Below are positions 7,069 through 14,702 of a stretch of 19,107 bases of DNA, one piece after another. How positions within the stretch are numbered: position 1 is the first letter of the stretch; every line of letters begins with the position of its first letter. The notes under the pieces are model-generated. The model had not been told where the DNA came from, did no database searches, and was given only the letters and a program-made list of their open reading frames with translations. This stretch comes from JBMZCV01 sp049613665 (GTDB lineage Bacteria > Bacteroidota > Bacteroidia > Chitinophagales > UBA2359), in assembly GCA_049613665.1 (NCBI GenBank), contig JBMZCV010000097.1:1-19107 (forward strand), read 5' to 3'. The position numbers and the translations under genes are program-made.

Positions 7069-7941
7069 ATGAAAACCACTTATCGCATTTTCTTTCTAGT
7101 ATTTTGGCTTGTTATTTTAATACAAACAGCCGTAATCGCTCATTTTTGGCCAAAAATACATGAACCCATTGGTATAAATTTGTTGGAGGCTTTGAACGAA
7201 ACGATAGATTTGCAGGAAAGGAGTATCAAATTGCATAATCAAGAAACTTTGGAAGCTTTTGAAAAAAAATGTAACAAACTAAAATGGGGAAAAGAGTATT
7301 TGGCAAAGGCAAAATTTATGGACAGTTTAGTAAATTATTATTTACAAACTTTAGATAGTTTGCAAAATGTTTCGGCAAAAAATGTGAGAGAAACTGCTAA
7401 AGAAATTGACAATTATAAACGCTTTTTTTATGGTGTAATGGACGAAAGTATGTTGGCAAATTTGGATAAATTAGATGCCGATATTATAAAAGTTAACTTG
7501 GTAGATTATAAAAACATTAAACCTTTATGTAACTTTAAAGTGAGCGATGCAATCTTAAAATGGCTAGTTGAACAGGAAAAAACAAATGTTTTGAATAACA
7601 ATAAAATGTTTATAGACATTCTTTTTAATAAAATGAATCATGGTGGATTGCTATATGATAAACATATTATTGCTACGATACCATCAGCGAGTATTATAGA
7701 AAAAGGCAATTGGTTTAGCACAAAAATTTATTCGATAAAAAAATATCCTAAAGTTAGTGGTATTACTTTGCTTGATGGCACACAGCTAAAATTAGACAGA
7801 AGTGGTGCTGCAACTTATAAATGTGCAACCGACAAAATAGGCAAACAGAGTATAAAAGGTTATATCGTTGGTAAAGAACATTGTTTGTATCACGATATTC
7901 CTTTCACGATAGATTATGAAGTCATAGAAAAATGCGATTGA
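7069..7941 (+). CDS. Short GldM-like inner-membrane protein, first of a tandem pair
   Basis: Predicted single-pass inner-membrane protein of 290 residues with a periplasmic body. A GTG at 7000 would add 23 residues, but the ATG at 7069 puts a short basic N-terminus (MKTTYR) directly before a transmembrane helix (about residues 7-27), so I prefer it. The middle (about 30-185) is helical and charged, like GldM domain 1. A stretch VSDAILKWLVEQEKTNVLNN...GG...DKHIIATIPSASIIEKGNWFSTKIY then matches the GldM domain 1/2 junction. An Ig-like segment follows (LLDGTQLKLDRSGAATYKC...YEVIEKCD). GldM/PorM proteins are about 500 residues with four periplasmic domains and work with GldL as the T9SS and gliding motor. 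Domains 3 and 4 are absent here and no GldL gene is nearby. The stop is 1 nt before the next start, so translation is probably coupled. Assignment rests on motif resemblance only. Confidence 0.6.
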   Translation: MKTTYRIFFLVFWLVILIQTAVIAHFWPKIHEPIGINLLEALNETIDLQERSIKLHNQETLEAFEKKCNKLKWGKEYLAKAKFMDSLVNYYLQTLDSLQNVSAKNVRETAKEIDNYKRFFYGVMDESMLANLDKLDADIIKVNLVDYKNIKPLCNFKVSDAILKWLVEQEKTNVLNNNKMFIDILFNKMNHGGLLYDKHIIATIPSASIIEKGNWFSTKIYSIKKYPKVSGITLLDGTQLKLDRSGAATYKCATDKIGKQSIKGYIVGKEHCLYHDIPFTIDYEVIEKCD

Positions 7942-7942
7942 T

Positions 7943-8869
7943 ATGTTAAAAAATAAAAAAATATGGTTTTTCTCGCTTGCTATTTTCATTTTTCAAGCGA
8001 TGTTATTATTTCATTTGTATGAAAAAAATGCCAATTCAGACGTTTCTGAAGCTTTGACAAGAAATAACAATAGGTTTGACAATAGTATTAGAGCAATTAT
8101 GCAAAATATGAGCGGTGTTTCATATCATTTGCAGAATAAAGCAAGGAGGTATGAGCGAGTTAAAGAATTTTCTCTGTTGTCGGACAACACCAAAAAAGAA
8201 ACTTGGAAATTGCACGAAACAATAGATAGTGTTTTACTTGTTATTTGGGAAAAAGAAGCGAAAAAAGCCTATCATTTAAGCGATACAATATGGCAAAATA
8301 GTGAGCTTTTTTATACTGATTTGCAAGAAAAGTTAGATATTTACTATGAAAAATCAATTGCTATTTTTAAGGAAAAAAGCGATAAAAACGCCATAGAAAT
8401 TACGCATTTTTTGGAAAGAATGAAGAAAAGTAAGACTAAAATTTTAGCATTAACAAAAAACATTAGCAGTACAGAACATGAATTAGTGCTTAGGAAATTG
8501 CAAGCCGATATAGCGACTACTGGTTTTATGTGTGTGCATTATTTGAATGAAAATGTACCCGAAAAATTTCAATATTTATTCGATAAGTTTGATGCAGCAG
8601 TTGTGTTGAACAAAAATCAAGTACAACAAGGCGAAGATTTGAATGCAGCGATTTATTTGGCGGCTTCCTCATCAATGGCGAAATATACGGTTTGGGTAAA
8701 AGGCAAAGAACTGCCGTTAGACAAAAATGGTATGGCAACTTACAAAGAAAAAGCAACGAAAATAGGAACTTTTGATGTGGAAGCGAGTATTACGAGAACA
8801 AACCCTGTTGGGCAAAAAAGTACGATAACAGGCGAGATAAACTATGAAGTTGTGGAGGCTTGCGATTAG
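7943..8869 (+). CDS. Short GldM-like inner-membrane protein, second of a tandem pair
   Basis: 308 residues with the same plan as the preceding gene: basic MLKNKK start, one transmembrane helix (about 7-25), a helical periplasmic region (about 30-205) and a C-terminal Ig-like domain. That domain is the clearest GldM-like part: FDAAVVLNKNQVQQGEDLNAAIYLAASSS, VWVKGKELPLDKNGMATYKEKA, then YEVVEACD. It is recognisably paralogous to its neighbour (both end in YEV.E.CD) but strongly diverged, as expected for an old duplication or obligate partners. GldM is a dimer, so a heterodimer is an attractive inference. The penultimate Cys in each could form a disulfide. The distal GldM domains that meet the GldK/N ring are missing. 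AlkB follows after 75 bases on the same strand with no obvious terminator between. Confidence 0.65.
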   Translation: MLKNKKIWFFSLAIFIFQAMLLFHLYEKNANSDVSEALTRNNNRFDNSIRAIMQNMSGVSYHLQNKARRYERVKEFSLLSDNTKKETWKLHETIDSVLLVIWEKEAKKAYHLSDTIWQNSELFYTDLQEKLDIYYEKSIAIFKEKSDKNAIEITHFLERMKKSKTKILALTKNISSTEHELVLRKLQADIATTGFMCVHYLNENVPEKFQYLFDKFDAAVVLNKNQVQQGEDLNAAIYLAASSSMAKYTVWVKGKELPLDKNGMATYKEKATKIGTFDVEASITRTNPVGQKSTITGEINYEVVEACD

Positions 8870-8944
8870 AAAATTTTCATTTTTTCAAAAAAAGGTTTAT
8901 ATTCAAAGCAGAAAAATTAATTCAAAAATTAAAAAACCTTAGCA

Positions 8945-10024
8945 ATGAACAAGTGGACTTACCTAAAATATTATACCATTCTAACAGGGCCAATTTTCGC
9001 TTATATGGCTTTAACGTGGCACGGATTGTGGACATACTTATTGCCAATTTATGTATTTGTTTTAATACCTGTTTTGGAGCTTTTTTTTAAAGGAACAACC
9101 GAAAATATGACCGAAGCAGAGGAGGAGATAGCGAAAGAAGACCGCCTTTATGATTGGTTGTTGTATTCGCTTGTGCCTATCCAATATGGGATTTTACTTT
9201 ATTTCTGTTTTAGCATTTCAGAAGTAGGTTTGACGACTTTTGAGCTAGTTGGCCGTATTTGGAGTATGGGAGTTGTTTGCACAACACTTGGTATCAATGT
9301 TGGACATGAGCTAGGACATAGAGGCAAAAAGTATGAACAAAATTTATCTAAAGCATTGCTATTAAGCACTTTATATATGCACTTTTTTATTGAGCACAAC
9401 AGAGGACACCACAAAAGAGTAGCTACCGAAGACGACCCTGCTACCTCACGTTATGGACAAACGGTATATGGCTTTTGGTTTCGTTCTGTGACTTTGGGCT
9501 ACCTTTCGGCATGGAAAATTGAAGCGAAAAGATTGAAAAAACGCAACTTATCTGTTTTTTCGCTACACAATCAGATGCTACGTTTTCAGTTGATACAAAT
9601 AGCGTTTGTTGGTTCAATATATTTCTTTTTCGGTGGTTTCGTAACACTTTGTTTTGTCGGTGCTGCAACTATCGGTTTTTCGTATCTCGAAGTGGTAAAC
9701 TACATTGAACATTATGGTTTGAAACGCAAAAAAATAGGCGAAAATCGCTACGAAAAAGTATTGCCTGTCCACGCTTGGAACTCTAATCATCCGCTCGGCA
9801 GAATCATGTTATTTGAGGTGACACGACACTCTGACCATCATTTTAGAGCCAGCCGAAAATATCAATTGTTGCGACATTTCGACAAAACGCCTTATTTGCC
9901 TTTCGGCTATCCAACAATGATTTTAATTGCGTTGTGTCCGCCGCTTTGGTTTTATATCATGCACAAGCAAATAGCAAAGTTTAGAGCTAATTATCCGAAA
10001 GAGGCTTTGGATTTGGCGGCTTAG
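8945..10024 (+). CDS. alkB: AlkB-type alkane 1-monooxygenase (membrane di-iron hydroxylase)
   Basis: Integral membrane non-haem di-iron enzyme of 359 residues that hydroxylates the terminal carbon of alkanes, normally fed electrons by rubredoxin and rubredoxin reductase. All family His motifs are present: HELGH (121-125), EHNRGHHKRVATEDDPATSR (from 150), NYIEHYGL (from 252) and RHSDHHFRASRKYQLLR (HSDHH 295-299). Several hydrophobic segments surround them (about 12-50, 72-90, 100-118, 213-250, 325-345). It is slightly shorter than Pseudomonas AlkB (about 400) but complete. No rubredoxin gene or fused rubredoxin domain is in the window, so electron donors must be encoded elsewhere. Related Bacteroidota enzymes may act on other hydrocarbon or lipid chains, so the exact substrate is uncertain. 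It ends at a perfect 20-bp terminator and may be co-transcribed with the GldM-like pair, though a functional link is not obvious. Confidence 0.93.
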   Translation: MNKWTYLKYYTILTGPIFAYMALTWHGLWTYLLPIYVFVLIPVLELFFKGTTENMTEAEEEIAKEDRLYDWLLYSLVPIQYGILLYFCFSISEVGLTTFELVGRIWSMGVVCTTLGINVGHELGHRGKKYEQNLSKALLLSTLYMHFFIEHNRGHHKRVATEDDPATSRYGQTVYGFWFRSVTLGYLSAWKIEAKRLKKRNLSVFSLHNQMLRFQLIQIAFVGSIYFFFGGFVTLCFVGAATIGFSYLEVVNYIEHYGLKRKKIGENRYEKVLPVHAWNSNHPLGRIMLFEVTRHSDHHFRASRKYQLLRHFDKTPYLPFGYPTMILIALCPPLWFYIMHKQIAKFRANYPKEALDLAA

Positions 10025-10060
10025 AATCGTTAATTTTTATTGAAAGCTAAATTTCTGAAT

Positions 10061-10106
10061 AGAAAAACCGAATATTTTTATAGACTTAAAAATATTCGGT
10101 TTTTCT
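10061..10106. terminator. Bidirectional terminator between alkB and the defence island
   Basis: The arms 10061-10080 and 10087-10106 are perfectly complementary over 20 bp (core AAAAACCGAATATTTTTA) with a 6-base loop. A runs before and T runs after in both readings allow it to end alkB (plus) and the McrBC-like operon (minus). Confidence 0.9.
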
Positions 10107-10119
10107 ATATGTGTAGGTG

Positions 10120-10221
10120 TTATTTTTGCCGTTGCCACCACTGATTAAGTTGTATTAATTGTGGTTCTTGTAAATTAATAATTGCTTTACCACCTTCTAA
10201 ACCTTCAATAACTTTCTTCAT
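10120..10221 (-). CDS. Small 33-codon ORF after the McrC-like gene (unknown; possibly a remnant)
   Basis: Starting at ATG 10221 it would encode MKKVIEGLEGGKAIINLQEP... ending NQWWQRQK. It lies 34 bases after the McrC-like stop and ends 13 bases before the terminator. The frame stays open upstream through HPKIIEHFIGTAKSSYK, overlapping the end of the nuclease gene, until a TAA about 20 codons before the ATG. The wording looks protein-like (amphipathic, Trp pair, Lys-rich) and codons are TTA/AAA-rich like the island. It could be a genuine small third gene, the tail of a gene broken by a frameshift or deletion, or chance. I do not recognise a family. Confidence 0.3.
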   Translation of the reverse strand: MKKVIEGLEGGKAIINLQEPQLIQLNQWWQRQK

Positions 10222-10255
10222 TTTATAACTACTTTTTGCAGTACCTATAAAATGC

Positions 10256-11920
10256 TCAATAATTTTGGGGTGTTTGTGATATTAAAATTTCTTTGGGCAA
10301 TTGTTGTTCAATTAACTGTTCTAAATATTGTTTTAATGCTACTTGCTTGGGTTTTGATACACATAATTTTATTGTTGGTTTGTAATAAGTAGATGTTATA
10401 TATTCTGCGGACTTTTCTGATGGATGCAGTAAAGCTAAAGCATCTATCTTTTTATATGGATGACCTTGAATACCTGTATTGAGAATGTACTTAAATATAC
10501 ATTTACTTAAATGATTATTTTTAACTATGTTAAAAGGTGAATATTTAGCATCTAAAATAATATAATTTTTAATATTAGGGGTTGTTATTTCAATTACGAA
10601 ATCAGGATTGTAGTAAGTACCATTTCTTGTATCAATTCTAATTAAATCTGTATTTGAATTATGAGCAGCTTTGTATTTGGTTTCATATAGAACTCGAATT
10701 TTATAGCTTTTATTTACAAACTCAATCATATTAATGATTGAATCGTCTCTATTCGTGCTTTTTTTTATTTCGAAAACTGAAATGTTAATTTTTGCTTGAA
10801 TTGTTTCAACTATTTTATAATAATTATATACTTCATATAATTTACTTAATTTATTGATGTTTAAAAGTTTAAGATGACCTTTTAGTTTAAAAGTGTAATT
10901 TGTTATATTTTGTATAAGTATAAAAGCTTTTTTATAACTTAGGTTATTTATAAATGTTGGTGTAAGTTTAACTCTTTCTATTCTAGGCTGAACATTTTTA
11001 AACAATAATTTATATTTTTTAAATAATGATTTAATTTTTCTTTTTAAAATAGACAATTTGTTAAATAACTTAATAAAAGGAATATCCTTTAATTGATTGA
11101 AAGATATGAATTCGTTATTTATATCCATATTTGAAGTAATATTGGATTGCATTTCATTTTGTAGGGACTTTATCTTTCTTTGAAGAAAGATAAAGCTTCC
11201 CAAAATAATTTCATTTTCATAAGTTTTGATTGAATTTATGCTAATAATATCTTCAATTTTGTCTATTATGGCATAAGAATTAGATATTGGAAAGCTATTG
11301 GGATGATTTTTAAGAGAACTATCAATATGAAGTTTATCAATATTTTGCAAAATCCAAGTTATTGAAGTATTGGATATTTTTGCTTTATTATAATCTATTA
11401 TCATTTTTTTGTTTTTTAGACAAGTAGAGGAGAGATTTTTGAAAGATTTGTATAATCTTTCAAAAGTATCAATATAATATTGAATAAAATTCAAAAGCTT
11501 TGATGAATTATATAAATAATACCCTTCTTTTTGAAAATGTAACGTTTGTACACTTTTTGAGAAAAAAAGATTAAATAAATTTTCTTCTTTCTCCCAAAGA
11601 AAAGAAAAAAGTGCTTCGATTTCAGGTAGTTTAAGTTTGTTTATTTTGATATTAAAAAGAAAGGTCTCATCATTAATCATTAAAGAAGCTGAGCCAAAAT
11701 AATCTTGAAAATATCGAAAACAACTTAAATGTATTTTATTATTATTAAGTTGTATATGACGTTTGGGAACATGAAAATCTTCAATAAAAACATTAGTATT
11801 AATAATTTCGATATTTTCATATATCATTTCATAATTACCCATTTCTATAACATTATATACTCCAATTTTAGGTAATATTTCTTTTTTGTTACCATTTAAT
11901 ATTAGAAATAATTTAAGCAT
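10256..11920 (-). CDS. McrC-like PD-(D/E)XK nuclease subunit
   Basis: Predicted cytoplasmic nuclease subunit of 554 residues, working with the AAA+ protein encoded just upstream (8-nt overlap, so translation is probably coupled). The catalytic core is near the C-terminus: YYNPDFVIEI with D440, then IILDAKYS with D457 and K459, the PD-Xn-(D/E)XK pattern. An earlier YETKYK (about 415) is a candidate for the extra acidic residue. The arrangement PDFVIE...ILDAKYSPF...CIFKY resembles McrC and DUF2357-linked nucleases (including LlaJI-type pairs). The N-terminal 400 residues are mostly helical and Asn/Lys/Ile-rich, and I do not recognise subdomains; they may be the DUF2357-type linker that contacts the AAA+ ring. 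A perfect 13-bp hairpin lies inside the gene at 11168-11195. Very AT-rich codons suggest transfer. Confidence 0.75.
   Translation of the reverse strand: MLKLFLILNGNKKEILPKIGVYNVIEMGNYEMIYENIEIINTNVFIEDFHVPKRHIQLNNNKIHLSCFRYFQDYFGSASLMINDETFLFNIKINKLKLPEIEALFSFLWEKEENLFNLFFSKSVQTLHFQKEGYYLYNSSKLLNFIQYYIDTFERLYKSFKNLSSTCLKNKKMIIDYNKAKISNTSITWILQNIDKLHIDSSLKNHPNSFPISNSYAIIDKIEDIISINSIKTYENEIILGSFIFLQRKIKSLQNEMQSNITSNMDINNEFISFNQLKDIPFIKLFNKLSILKRKIKSLFKKYKLLFKNVQPRIERVKLTPTFINNLSYKKAFILIQNITNYTFKLKGHLKLLNINKLSKLYEVYNYYKIVETIQAKINISVFEIKKSTNRDDSIINMIEFVNKSYKIRVLYETKYKAAHNSNTDLIRIDTRNGTYYNPDFVIEITTPNIKNYIILDAKYSPFNIVKNNHLSKCIFKYILNTGIQGHPYKKIDALALLHPSEKSAEYITSTYYKPTIKLCVSKPKQVALKQYLEQLIEQQLPKEILISQTPQNY
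11168..11195. repeat. Perfect 13-bp hairpin inside the McrC-like gene
   Basis: CTTTATCTTTCTT (11168-11180) and its complement AAGAAAGATAAAG (11183-11195) are separated by only 2 bases. On the mRNA strand it would form a stable local stem within the codons for SFIFLQRKIKSL. No T tract follows, so it is not a terminator. Confidence 0.6.
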
Positions 11921-14474
11921 ATGTTAATGTTAAAAAATAATTATAATGTCCTTCAAAAATATCATCTGTTTGTGCTTGAGCAATTATTTTTGTTAAAATT
12001 TCTTTAGAAACCTTAAAATCATGTTCCTCAAAAACTTTTAATAATTCATTTAACTTTTTTTTAGCTTTATCTCCTTGAAGATTTATCATGGGCAAAAGTC
12101 TTTGAGCTACACAATAATCTAAAGGTCTAGAGGCTTCTCGCATCCAGTTTCTTGCTGTAAAACAATACCTTTTTATACTAATTTCAACTCTGGGACTAAT
12201 TGGTAGCTTTAGCTCTTTAAAAAGCGACTTTATTTTATTATAAATATCATTAATTTCTTCATTAAGTTCAAAATTTCGTTTTTTCGTTTCAAAATCTAAT
12301 AAATCAAAGAAATCTTTTATTTTTGAATATGATAGATTTAAAGTCTCTATATCTTCATTTGAAATTTCATTAATTGTATTTGGAGGAATTGGAATTTGAA
12401 TAATATTAGTACGATTAAGAATTCTAGGAGATAAATTTTCCGTAGTTTGGTCATAGTTAATTGTAGCTAAAAACCTTAAATTATTCGCTTGTTTTAAAGA
12501 AATAGAATGCCCTAATTCTATTTCTAAAAAATGTTTTTCAGTTGCAATAGAATCTGTTAAATTATAAAACATAGACCAATAATGTTCGATAGGACTTAAG
12601 TTTGCTTCATCCAAAATGACGTAGGTCATTGGAGATGTCAAATAAAGATTTTCTTTTACTTCATAATCTAATTGACACAATATTTTGTATATATTTGTTG
12701 GTGCAGCATGAAATTTATTAGTTAAGGGATTTTCAAATCCTATAAAATCTTTAGGAGATGTCCAACCTCTATTAACAGAAACTTCTGCAATTTTATCCTT
12801 ACAAGTAAAAATTTGAGTTAATATACGAGCCAAACTCGTTTTACCAATACCAGGTAATCCAGCCAAAATAGTTAGTGTATTTTGATGTATGGAAATGAGT
12901 AAATTATCTATAAAGTGAGGTGCAAAATTGTGACGCCCCTTTTTACTTAGTATTTTAATAACTTCATTTCTAAAGTTTGAATAAGTATCGAAACTTTCAT
13001 CTTTTATTGAATAATCTCTGTAAGAATTACTCTTTTCTTCAAAAAAGGATAAATCTCGTCCACTTAAAAAATCAAAATGTTTTTTATGTTTAAATAATTC
13101 AATTAATTGAATTTGAGCATTTTTTTGAGCATCTAAATTGTCTTTTCTTAAATTATTAATGACAATTTCTAACTCGTTTCTGTCTTTTTCTCTGAAACGT
13201 CTTTCTGCTTTTAGGTCTTCTAATTCCTTTGATTTTATTTCTTTCTCAAGTTTGTTTTTTTTATATATTTGTTTTAAATTTTTAATTTCTTCTTCTAAAC
13301 TAGATTTTACTGTTAAGAGATTTTGTTTTTTGATTATAGAATGATGCTCTAATTTCCCTTTCAACTCTTCAAACTCTTTCAATTTTATATTAAATTTTTT
13401 TTCTATGTTTTGTTTGGATTTTTTAAGTTTTTCTAATTCTATTGAAATATTAAATTTATCTTCTTCTATATTTCGTTTAGTTTCTCTAAGCTTTTCTAAT
13501 TCTTTTGAGACATTAAATTTATCATCTTGTATTTTTTCGATTTTTTCACTAATTGATTTAACTTTAGGTATAAAGTCTATCAATTCTTTTTCAGAAAGAA
13601 CAAAGTCTTCACTATTTTGAATTATTTTTTTTAAACGTTCATTTTGGTTAATATGATTTTTTATTTTTATAGAAGAATTTTTTGAAATTTTTTGTAAGAC
13701 TTCAAAAAAAACATCTATGTTTAGTTCAGACTTATCATTTATTTTTTGTCTGAATTCTTTAATAATTTCTTTATCATTTTTAAAGTCTAACTCGTTTATT
13801 AATATTAGTTTATTATAATTTTGTATTATAATTTTTCTATTGATATTATTGACAGTAAATTCTAAATAGCTTTTGTCATTTAATTCATAATTACCAAATC
13901 TTTTCCATGAACTTTTCTCTACAATAAAATATCCATCACTATCTTTATTAGTAGTAATAAATGGCCCTACAATTCTATTGTTGTTTTGAATAAAAAAAGA
14001 TTGTTCTTCTTTAAAATATAAGTCGATAATCAAGGTATCTAAGTAAGTATGGTTTAATTTTATTCTAGACTTGGATTCATCTATCTCACCATCAAATACT
14101 TCAATAATTTCGTTGTTTTGAAAAGGATTTAAATTAGTGTGAAATGTTATACATTTAGGGTAATAAGAGCCTTCATACCATCTTTCATTATCTATAATTG
14201 TTCCATATGATATTTTAATTAATTGATTTAATGAAAATCTTTCAGAAATTGGTGGTTTGTCAGATTTGTTATTTGGTGTAGTGATAATTTTTTCCATATC
14301 ATAATCATCTATATTTTGAATATTTCTATTATGATAATACAAAATTGGAAGTATATTTCTATCAGGATATTCTTCATCTCTTACCACTAAAACATAGTTA
14401 CTATCACTAAATTTTATTGGAGGATAAAGGTTATCTTTATAACTAAAATTATTGGTAATATTTTCTAGCTTCAT
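11913..14474 (-). CDS. McrB-like AAA+ NTPase with long coiled coil
   Basis: 853-residue motor/recognition subunit of an McrBC-like system. Residues 1-280 form an N-terminal region I cannot assign (it includes NRIVGPFITT...YFIVEK..WKRFGNYEL) and are the likely target-sensing part. Residues about 290-460 are a strongly charged coiled coil containing a tandem repeat of about 21 residues (DKFN.S.ELEKL...K.NIE) at about 316-378. The AAA+ module has Walker A GLPGIGKTS (about 538-546), SVNRGWTSPKDFIGFENP, Walker B YVILDEANLS (about 614-623), sensor-1 region FLATINYDQTTE and arginine-finger region LSPRILNR. The INYDQTTE.LSPRIL version differs from the NTAD signature of E. coli McrB and is of the kind seen with DUF2357-linked nucleases. 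An McrB-like GTPase or ATPase with coiled coils next to a nuclease recalls the CoCoNuT class of type IV systems, but that placement is inference. No methyltransferase is nearby. Confidence 0.82.
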   Translation of the reverse strand: MKLENITNNFSYKDNLYPPIKFSDSNYVLVVRDEEYPDRNILPILYYHNRNIQNIDDYDMEKIITTPNNKSDKPPISERFSLNQLIKISYGTIIDNERWYEGSYYPKCITFHTNLNPFQNNEIIEVFDGEIDESKSRIKLNHTYLDTLIIDLYFKEEQSFFIQNNNRIVGPFITTNKDSDGYFIVEKSSWKRFGNYELNDKSYLEFTVNNINRKIIIQNYNKLILINELDFKNDKEIIKEFRQKINDKSELNIDVFFEVLQKISKNSSIKIKNHINQNERLKKIIQNSEDFVLSEKELIDFIPKVKSISEKIEKIQDDKFNVSKELEKLRETKRNIEEDKFNISIELEKLKKSKQNIEKKFNIKLKEFEELKGKLEHHSIIKKQNLLTVKSSLEEEIKNLKQIYKKNKLEKEIKSKELEDLKAERRFREKDRNELEIVINNLRKDNLDAQKNAQIQLIELFKHKKHFDFLSGRDLSFFEEKSNSYRDYSIKDESFDTYSNFRNEVIKILSKKGRHNFAPHFIDNLLISIHQNTLTILAGLPGIGKTSLARILTQIFTCKDKIAEVSVNRGWTSPKDFIGFENPLTNKFHAAPTNIYKILCQLDYEVKENLYLTSPMTYVILDEANLSPIEHYWSMFYNLTDSIATEKHFLEIELGHSISLKQANNLRFLATINYDQTTENLSPRILNRTNIIQIPIPPNTINEISNEDIETLNLSYSKIKDFFDLLDFETKKRNFELNEEINDIYNKIKSLFKELKLPISPRVEISIKRYCFTARNWMREASRPLDYCVAQRLLPMINLQGDKAKKKLNELLKVFEEHDFKVSKEILTKIIAQAQTDDIFEGHYNYFLTLTYA
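13390..13530 (-). repeat. 60-63-bp tandem repeats within the coiled-coil coding region
   Basis: The block TTAAATTTATC begins at 13450 and again 63 bases on at 13513, with a weaker copy (TTAAATTTTTT) 60 bases before at 13390. In protein these are DKFNVSKELEKLRETKRNIE, EDKFNISIELEKLKKSKQNIE and KKFNIKLKEFEELKGKLE. Tandem duplication in frame extends the coiled coil by about 21 residues per unit. Confidence 0.7.
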
Positions 14475-14523
14475 TTCTAATATAGGGTGTTTTATTTAAG
14501 GACGTGTTAGTTTTATTTATGTT

Positions 14524-14554
14524 GCAATATAACAACTTAAATTAAAAAAAACAA
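14524..14554 (-). promoter_or_regulatory. Candidate promoter of the McrBC-like operon
   Basis: On the minus strand TTG (14552-14554), a 20-base spacer and TATATTGC (14524-14531) approximate TTG-N17-23-TAnnTTTG, leaving about 45 bases to the ATG. The imperfect palindrome GTTGCAATATAACAAC covers the -7 element and could be an operator. Confidence 0.35.
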
Positions 14555-14655
14555 AAAATAGAATATAAAAAAAGTAACACACACCAATAATCTCCCACAC
14601 CAAACTAGCAACGCCTACCCCTCAAAATTCGTCTTATAAAATACAAGCTCACATC

Positions 14656-14685
14656 TTGCGTTATACTACAACTAGCTTATCTCTA
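14656..14685 (+). promoter_or_regulatory. Candidate promoter of the large T9SS substrate gene
   Basis: TTG (14656-14658), 19 bases, TATCTCTA (14678-14685), a partial match to TAnnTTTG. The leader would be only about 10 bases long, short but tolerated in a phylum that does not depend on Shine-Dalgarno pairing. Confidence 0.3.
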
Positions 14686-14702
14686 AAAAATCACGCTTAC
14701 TT

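Larger units (their letters stand above)
14475..14702. other. Divergent intergenic region between the McrB-like gene and the T9SS substrate
   Basis: 228 bases without a gene, marking the edge of the AT-rich island. The half next to the McrB-like gene is almost pure A/T, while the half next to the large secreted-protein gene is C-rich (for example CTCCCACACC), a visible compositional step. Candidate promoters for both directions lie inside. No tRNA, attachment site or insertion sequence end was seen. Confidence 0.5.

Noticed and set aside
10256..14474. Reading the island as a classical type I or type II restriction-modification system
   Set aside because: There is no methyltransferase or specificity subunit; the AAA+ and nuclease motifs fit McrBC-like systems instead.
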